56,289 bases of DNA from Bacillus haynesii (GTDB lineage Bacteria > Bacillota > Bacilli > Bacillales > Bacillaceae): positions 1 to 56,289 of the forward strand of contig NZ_MRBL01000037.1 in the NCBI RefSeq assembly GCF_001969855.1. The letters run 5' to 3'. Both the position numbers and the translations under genes were made by a program. Below are positions 51,642 through 56,289 of this stretch, one piece after another. Below the pieces are notes generated by a model. It did not search any database. It saw only the letters and a program-made list of their open reading frames with translations, and had not been told where the DNA came from. Position 1 is the first letter of the stretch; every line of letters starts with the position of its first letter.

Positions 51642-52637
51642 ATGAAAAAAAGGCTGATGTCACTATTGGTCTGCATCCTGGTTTTAGTGCCGGCAGCAGG
51701 GGCTTTTGCCGCGCCGAAACAGGCCGAGCTTAAAGAGTATCTAGAAGAAATAGGAATGACAGAAAAGGAATTGGAAGCCTATTTGCAGGATACATATGAT
51801 GAGAGTTTAAAAGATTTTGAGTCGGTGGAAGAGTTGAAAGACTTTTTAGGACAAAAGCTGACTAAAAAGCTTTTGGCATCCTATTTGGAAGAATACGGAT
51901 TGAGCGAAAAAGAAGCGGCTGCCCTTTTTGTTGAAAATGGCTATATGGAAAGCGGCCAAAACATTCTCGACGTGTTTATGTTTGAATACGAATTGGACGA
52001 TGCGCTTTTCACCGTGACATATGAAGAAGATGATTTTCAGATCGGAAACCTGTTTCAAGAATTGGGTGTGGATGATCAGGAGTGGGAAAGACTCGTGAAT
52101 CATCTCCGAAAGGTGCGCGATAAAAATCCGAACCTTGAAAATGACTTGATGGCTCTTGGAGAACGTCTTGAAGCGGTAGCCGATTTCGAGTCTGTATCAG
52201 AGCTGTCAGCTCAGGATATCGCTGAAATGCTATCCATTTTAAACGATCTTCAAAAGACGCTTGAAGTGAAAACGAAATATTATCTTGTTAAAGACGGAAA
52301 GAAAAAAGAAGTGTCTTTGACTACGCTTGTCAGTGCGGAAGATCTGAAGGGAGCAAGCCTTCTGGTGGAAGTGTACGATCTGCAAGGCAATTTCATTTTG
52401 GATGTATTGCTGACGCCTGAAATGATCGGATCTGATTTAATTCATGACACAGGGTCAAAAGTGAAGCAAACGCAAACGGCTGTCAAACATGATACACAGA
52501 AATCTCATGTGAAAAAGACGGTTAAAGGTGCAAAGCTTCCGAAAACGGCCGGGCATTATGCGGAATGGTCGATCTTTGGCGCCGTTCTGATGTTTGGCGG
52601 ATTCTTCATGGTCAGAAGGCTTCGCAAAGCGGCTTAA
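51642..52637 (+). CDS. LPXTA-anchored acidic surface protein
   Basis: The 331-residue protein has a Sec signal peptide (residues about 1-24, cleavage after AFA), a long acidic helical region with repeated EYL(E)E-G-(M/L)-(T/S)-E-K-E motifs (residues about 30-130), and a C-terminal sorting signal: LPKTAG, a hydrophobic segment and the basic tail RRLRKAA. It is the likely substrate of the sortase encoded next. Such proteins are named processed acidic surface proteins in some Bacillus annotations. The function is unknown. AGGGGGT lies 8 nt before the ATG. Confidence 0.85.
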   Translation: MKKRLMSLLVCILVLVPAAGAFAAPKQAELKEYLEEIGMTEKELEAYLQDTYDESLKDFESVEELKDFLGQKLTKKLLASYLEEYGLSEKEAAALFVENGYMESGQNILDVFMFEYELDDALFTVTYEEDDFQIGNLFQELGVDDQEWERLVNHLRKVRDKNPNLENDLMALGERLEAVADFESVSELSAQDIAEMLSILNDLQKTLEVKTKYYLVKDGKKKEVSLTTLVSAEDLKGASLLVEVYDLQGNFILDVLLTPEMIGSDLIHDTGSKVKQTQTAVKHDTQKSHVKKTVKGAKLPKTAGHYAEWSIFGAVLMFGGFFMVRRLRKAA

Positions 52638-52644
52638 CATTTCT

Positions 52645-52681
52645 CTTCCCATTCTAAGTATGTATAGAATGGGAAGTTTTT
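52645..52681 (+). terminator. Intercistronic terminator between surface protein and sortase
   Basis: A 12-bp perfect stem CTTCCCATTCTA / TAGAATGGGAAG with loop AGTATGTA is followed by five T. The sortase ribosome binding site starts 3 nt later, so sortase transcription probably depends on partial readthrough. Confidence 0.8.
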
Positions 52682-52698
52682 ATAAGGAGTGAAAGGAA

Positions 52699-53310
52699 AT
52701 TAAGGCACATCGAAAAAAGATCATCTGGTTCGTAGCCATTGCGATGGTTGCATGCGGCGCTTATTTTACAACAACGAATGTGTTCAAGCTGATGCACGGC
52801 TACGCTCTTTTTTCATTTCAGCAGATGAAAGAAGAGGAAAAGCCTGAAAAACCTGAAAAACCCCCGATTCAGACGACGAAAAAAGAAAAGACGGTCATTG
52901 ATCAAACATTTGAAACCGGGGAGAAAATCGGTGATCTTGTTATTCCGAAAATCAATGCAAGGCTTCCGATATATCATGGGACAGATGAAGACGAGCTGCA
53001 AAAAGGCGTGGGCCATTTCGCAGGATCCGTTCTGCCTGGAGAAGATGACAACTCGGTTTTATCAGGCCACCGGGATACGGTTTTCCGAAAACTCGGCCGA
53101 GTGGGGAAAGGCGATCAGTTAATTGTTGAAGCTTCCTACGGAACTTTTACATACAAAGTGAAAAAGGTCCGGATCGTGGATGCGGATGACCGGACGGTGA
53201 TTGTACCGAAGCCGAGAGCGACATTGACGGTTTCCACTTGCTATCCTTTTGACTTTATCGGCTCAGCACCGGAGCGGTATATATTGGTCGCAGATTTGAT
53301 TAAAACATAA
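52699..53310 (+). CDS. Class D sortase
   Basis: The 203-residue transpeptidase cleaves LPXTA-type signals and links the protein to the cell wall. It has an N-terminal membrane anchor, a Pro/Lys/Glu-rich linker (about 45-65) and the sortase domain with catalytic His124 (LSGHRDT), Cys181 (VSTCYPF) and Arg193 (APERYI). The first ATG (52744) would cut the anchor in half and has no ribosome binding site. The only sensible start with AAGGAG upstream (9 nt) is ATT at 52699, which gives KAHRKKIIWFVAIAM. That non-standard start is an inference. Confidence 0.85.
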   Translation: MKAHRKKIIWFVAIAMVACGAYFTTTNVFKLMHGYALFSFQQMKEEEKPEKPEKPPIQTTKKEKTVIDQTFETGEKIGDLVIPKINARLPIYHGTDEDELQKGVGHFAGSVLPGEDDNSVLSGHRDTVFRKLGRVGKGDQLIVEASYGTFTYKVKKVRIVDADDRTVIVPKPRATLTVSTCYPFDFIGSAPERYILVADLIKT

Positions 53311-53311
53311 A

Positions 53312-53349
53312 AAAACAGCGGAATCTCAGGCGAGCCCGCTGTTTTTTTT
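53312..53349. terminator. Bidirectional terminator sortase / thiT
   Basis: The stem AACAGCGG / CCGCTGTT, extended by A-T pairs, has T runs on both strands. Confidence 0.8.
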
Positions 53350-53352
53350 ATG

Positions 53353-53937
53353 TTATCTGATGTTTGATCTGTTTTCCAGAAGTCTTGGCGCGGTTGGCAG
53401 CAGTAAACAAAGGACGATTGTGCAGACGATGAAAGACGGAAGCATATATGTTCCATTATATATTAATGAATAAATCCATACCGGAGTGCCTTCAGGCGCA
53501 TAGTTTCCAAAAAAGACAGCGCCGCTGATGACATGTGCGAGAAATTTCAGTCCGCTTCCAAGAAAGACGGCCAGCGTAACATAGGAAATGATCTTTCCTT
53601 TTTGTTTCTCGAATGAAGCATTTCGGATCGATCCGGCAAAAAAGCCGCCGATTCCCGCGGAAGTAGGCGCGATAAAGTAATCAAGAAGAAGCTGCAGAGG
53701 ATGAACAACATAAAATCCTCCAGTGACAAATTGAAGCAATCCGGCTAAAAACCCGGTTGCCAGGCCTGCCTTGAGTCCCCATCTAAAGGAGATCAGGAAG
53801 ATCGGAATCATCATAACTGCGATTGAACCGCCTTGAGGCATTTTTAAAAACATTCCGGACACCATATCAAGTATAAGTGCTATTCCTGTCATAATCGCAA
53901 TTTCAATCAGCTGTACAAGTCGTTTAGATTGATTCAT
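53353..53937 (-). CDS. thiT: ThiT, thiamine transporter S component
   Basis: The 194-residue membrane protein is the thiamine-binding S component of an ECF transporter, working with the shared EcfA/A'/T module. It has six helices and the YuaJ/ThiT pattern IAIMTGIALILDMV, IPIFLISFRWGLKAGLATGFLAG and GGFYVVHPLQLLLDY. Two adjacent ATGs follow GAGGG; the second gives the family length. A TPP riboswitch with a terminator controls it. Confidence 0.94.
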   Translation of the reverse strand: MNQSKRLVQLIEIAIMTGIALILDMVSGMFLKMPQGGSIAVMMIPIFLISFRWGLKAGLATGFLAGLLQFVTGGFYVVHPLQLLLDYFIAPTSAGIGGFFAGSIRNASFEKQKGKIISYVTLAVFLGSGLKFLAHVISGAVFFGNYAPEGTPVWIYSLIYNGTYMLPSFIVCTIVLCLLLPTAPRLLENRSNIR

Positions 53938-53986
53938 CATAACCCTCACTTTTGATGAACAAAGGGATACCGGACTTCTTTCCCAA

Positions 53987-54037
53987 TAAAAAAAGCAATG
54001 CGGGGAAGGAGTAGGAAAGTTTTCCACGCACTGCTTT
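53987..54037 (-). terminator. Regulated terminator of the TPP riboswitch
   Basis: On the minus strand AAAGCAGTGCG pairs with CGCATTGCTTT (one G-U) and is followed by seven T. It lies between the aptamer and thiT, the layout of a transcription-terminating riboswitch. Confidence 0.8.
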
Positions 54038-54056
54038 GGATGCAATTAGAAATGAC

Positions 54057-54146
54057 TTTGCCACATCCCTACGCCAGCGTTAACTAACAGGTTCGAAGGG
54101 TCAGAACGGTCGTTCACTCTCAGCCCGGAGGCTCCCCTTGTGGTCA
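54057..54146 (-). ncRNA. TPP riboswitch (THI element)
   Basis: Read on the minus strand, the conserved parts appear in order: GGGGAGCC, GGGCTGAGAGTGAAC, GACCCTTCGAACCTG, and TAACGCTGGCGTAGGGA. These are the thiamin pyrophosphate aptamer signature, upstream of the thiamine transporter gene. TPP binding should favour the terminator. Confidence 0.95.
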
Positions 54147-54261
54147 TCAAGTTATTTAGTTATATTTTACTATACTAAAAAAAGAAACGGACGACAAGCT
54201 AATTTTTCGAAAAATTTTGCTAAAACTCTCCAATATGTAGCAATGCAAACATCTTTTCCTT

Positions 54262-54290
54262 TATAATAGAACTTATTCATACGTACAAGA
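54262..54290 (+). promoter_or_regulatory. araR promoter -10 and AraR box
   Basis: TATAAT (54262-54267) is followed by ATTCATACGTACAAGA (54275-54290), which matches 12 of 16 positions of the AraR operator ATTTGTACGTACAAAT. This supports autorepression of araR. Confidence 0.65.
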
Positions 54291-54310
54291 TGCAGTAAAG
54301 GGTTGATCTG

Positions 54311-55411
54311 ATGAGTGAACTCACAAAATACAGCATGGTGAAAAATGAAATTAAATCGTGGATATATAAAGGCAAAGTAAAGCCGGGCGAAAAAATCCAT
54401 TCTGAAAACGAATTGATGAAAATATTTGATGTGAGCAGGCATACGATCCGGCAAGCGATTGGCGACCTTGTTCATGAAGGGCTTTTATACAGAGAGCAAG
54501 GCTCAGGGACGTATTGCTCTCACCGCCTTCAGCTTTCTGAAAAAGGAAGGGAAAGAAATAAGATGATCGGGGTTATTACGACTTACCTTTCGGATTACAT
54601 TTTTCCTTCTATTATAACAGGTATCGAATCTTCGCTGTCGAGTGAAGGTTACACCTTGGTCGTCGCGAGCACGAATAATGACATTGAAAAAGAAAAACAA
54701 TGTCTTGTGAATATGCTTGACAAAAAAATTGATGGGTTGATTGTGGAGCCGACGAAAACCGGTAGCTTTAATCCGAATTTAAATTACTATCTGACGCTTG
54801 AACAGCACCATATACCGTATTTGATGATCAACCAATTATATCAGGAGTTAAACCCGCCTCATTTCATTTTGGATGATGAGCACGGCGGTTTTATCGCCAC
54901 AGAGCATTTGATTAAGCTTGGCCATGAAAAAATGTTCGGTTTCTTTAAACAGGACGATATGCAGGGTGTCAACCGGATGAAAGGATTTATCCGGGCTTTC
55001 AGAGAAAACGGCTTGTCGTTTTATCCGGAAATGGTCGTGACTTACACAACAGAGAACAAAAAAGAAAAAACGATTGCTGAAGCTAGGAAGCGGCTTTCCT
55101 CATCAGACCGCCCGACTGCCATATTCTGCTATAATGACGAGATAGCCCTTATGGTGTTGGATGTCGTGAGGGAATTCGGTTTGAAAGTACCGGAAGATAT
55201 ATCGATTGTCGGATATGACGACTCACACTTGAGCGAGGCATCTGAAGTGAAGCTGACATCAGTCACCCATCCGAAAATGCAGATGGGGATTGAGGCGGCA
55301 AAATGGATGATTGCCAAAGTTGAGGGACGCAACACGGATAAGCTTGAGCATTCTACCGTCTATAAACCTGAACTGGTTGTCAGACATTCGACTGCCAAGC
55401 TGAAAAGGTAG
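54311..55411 (+). CDS. araR: AraR, arabinose-responsive repressor
   Basis: The 366-residue protein joins a GntR winged helix (residues about 5-72, HSENELMKIFDVSRHTIRQAIGDLVHEGLLYREQGSGTY) to a LacI/GalR-type periplasmic-binding-like effector domain (from about 83, IGVITTYLSDYIFPSI; later FCYNDEIALMVLDV and ISIVGYDDSHLSE). This chimeric architecture is that of AraR, which represses arabinose genes and releases DNA upon L-arabinose. An AraR-like box precedes it. No arabinose transport or catabolic gene is adjacent. Confidence 0.92.
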   Translation: MSELTKYSMVKNEIKSWIYKGKVKPGEKIHSENELMKIFDVSRHTIRQAIGDLVHEGLLYREQGSGTYCSHRLQLSEKGRERNKMIGVITTYLSDYIFPSIITGIESSLSSEGYTLVVASTNNDIEKEKQCLVNMLDKKIDGLIVEPTKTGSFNPNLNYYLTLEQHHIPYLMINQLYQELNPPHFILDDEHGGFIATEHLIKLGHEKMFGFFKQDDMQGVNRMKGFIRAFRENGLSFYPEMVVTYTTENKKEKTIAEARKRLSSSDRPTAIFCYNDEIALMVLDVVREFGLKVPEDISIVGYDDSHLSEASEVKLTSVTHPKMQMGIEAAKWMIAKVEGRNTDKLEHSTVYKPELVVRHSTAKLKR

Positions 55412-55479
55412 CTGATCAGCTTTACCTATACAAGCGACTCAAGTGTTCGGCTGCTTTCATTGCTTAACTGCACGACAGA

Positions 55480-55644
55480 GTGGATGATAATGAGACGAAG
55501 ATAGATCCTTTAAAAAGCTCCGAATTCGGAGCTTTTATTAAAGTGAAGGCTGATAGCGGAGAGTTTAATGTCATCTCTGCAGCTTCAGATCGTGTTCAGC
55601 TGTTAAAGACCGCTGTATATCTTTTATATAGAAGAAAACAGTAA
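55480..55644 (+). CDS. Possible small gene or remnant before the rRNA operon
   Basis: A 54-codon frame starting at GTG (VDDNETKIDPLKSSEFGAFIK...) and ending YLLYRRKQ looks protein-like and runs through a 24-nt palindrome. There is no ribosome binding site, and no family is recognised. It may be the 3' end of a lost gene. Confidence 0.25.
   Translation: MDDNETKIDPLKSSEFGAFIKVKADSGEFNVISAASDRVQLLKTAVYLLYRRKQ
55513..55539 (+). terminator. Palindromic terminator downstream of araR
   Basis: The perfect 24-nt palindrome (AAAAGCTCCGAA and its mirror half, ending GGAGCTTTT) is followed by ATT. It is about 100 nt past the araR stop and can act on both strands. Confidence 0.6.
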
Positions 55645-55737
55645 GAAGGAATACATTACGCCAATTGCCGTCTGCTCCAGCTGCTCATGAATCACCTAAG
55701 TCCAATTCATTTGATTATTATTTTTTTAAAAAAGCTA

Positions 55738-55766
55738 TTGTGCAAAGCGAAAATAGATGTTATATT
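55738..55766 (+). promoter_or_regulatory. rRNA operon promoter P1
   Basis: TTGTGC, a 17-nt spacer, and TATATT, about 270 nt before the 16S 5' end. Confidence 0.7.
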
Positions 55767-55829
55767 AGTATCCGCCCCTAAAAAGAAGGCTTTATAAAAA
55801 CAACTTCAAAAATTTCTTGAAAAAAGTTG

Positions 55830-55859
55830 TTGACATTCACATTGATAGAATGTTATATT
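55830..55859 (+). promoter_or_regulatory. rRNA operon promoter P2
   Basis: TTGACA, an 18-nt spacer, and TATATT, in the spacing from P1 typical of Bacillus rrn operons. Confidence 0.85.
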
Positions 55860-55888
55860 AGTAAAGTCGCTTCTTCGAGAGGCGGAAA

Positions 55889-55903
55889 TGATCTTTGAAA
55901 ACT
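55889..55903 (+). promoter_or_regulatory. rrn leader boxA-like antitermination site
   Basis: TGATCTTTGAAAACT followed by AAACAAGAC matches the conserved Bacillus pre-16S leader element that recruits Nus factors. Confidence 0.8.
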
Positions 55904-55941
55904 AAACAAGACAAACGTACCTGTTAATTCATTAAATAAAT

Positions 55942-56025
55942 CGCACATGCGAGTGTGCGTAGTCAGGGGCCTGCACGATGCAGGTCATGCAGATGTTGTC
56001 ACAGGATGTGACGAACTTAATCTGC
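55942..56025 (+). other. Structured pre-16S leader with three hairpins
   Basis: Three consecutive stems are visible: CGCACA / TGTGCG, CCTGCA / TGCAGG, and GCAGAT / ATCTGC enclosing GTCACA / TGTGAC. They lie between boxA and the 16S 5' end and are probably removed in processing. Confidence 0.7.
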
Positions 56026-56034
56026 GCTCCATTA

Positions 56035-56289
<255 letters not shown>

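Overview
The window is chromosomal DNA of a low-GC Gram-positive Bacillus. The partial 16S rRNA gene at the right end matches, from memory, the Bacillus licheniformis/paralicheniformis group. The protein-coding genes look like orthologues of Bacillus subtilis yug, yul, yue, yub, yko, gbs, yua and ktr genes with accessory genes inserted between them. Species assignment below the group level is not possible by eye.

Layout. (1) 1-9.2 kb: yuzA, an iron-dependent butanol dehydrogenase, pgi, a GNAT, tspO, a DUF421 protein, yugN, the K+ channel operon mstX-yugO, the membrane protease yugP and the CNNM/CorC transporter yugS. (2) 9.3-13.9 kb: a secreted GH12 endoglucanase/xyloglucanase and a TetR plus YqeB-like pair lie between yugS and yugT-yugU. 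(3) 13.9-22.1 kb: yrpB-like nitronate monooxygenase, convergent spore transglutaminase tgl, then three tandem chemoreceptors, each with its own sigma-D-type promoter and terminator. (4) 22.2-31 kb: DJ-1/PfpI protein, yulF, yueF, uppP, and an envelope-lipid-looking cluster (YkoQ-like phosphoesterase, YkoP, MurG/UgtP-like glycosyltransferase, AP-superfamily phosphodiesterase), then two tiny proteins and an ADP-ribosylglycohydrolase. (5) 32.1-35.6 kb: tRNA-Ala(GGC) followed by a MocR-type regulator divergent from azlCD, gene debris, and a damaged second copy of the tRNA 3' end: a small tRNA-associated island. (6) 35.6-39.4 kb: oxalate decarboxylase, a second alanine racemase, and a methyltransferase behind a consensus promoter and a strong terminator. 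(7) 39.5-44.8 kb: the choline-to-glycine-betaine locus with an unusual CHT-like Na+/choline symporter, gbsR, gbsA and gbsB. (8) 44.9-49.8 kb: MOSC protein, DinB protein, EamA transporter, ktrAB and pcp. (9) 49.9-53.3 kb: a rap-phr quorum-sensing cassette and an LPXTA surface protein with its class D sortase. (10) 53.3-56.3 kb: thiT with a TPP riboswitch, araR, and the start of an rRNA operon (two promoters, boxA, structured leader, 16S 5' end).

Themes: osmotic and K+ homeostasis (yugO/mstX, ktrAB, gbs), motility and chemotaxis, cell-envelope lipids and surface anchoring, and communication. The points most worth following up are the tRNA-flanked azlCD island with its perfect 11-5-11 operator, the strong terminator between the methyltransferase promoter and its gene, the yugS start codon placed behind a terminator hairpin, the predicted ATT start of the sortase behind an intercistronic terminator, the new Phr pheromone, the CHT-like choline transporter, and a ktrAB leader without a visible c-di-AMP riboswitch. 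No CRISPR array, insertion sequence, phage or toxin-antitoxin module was seen.
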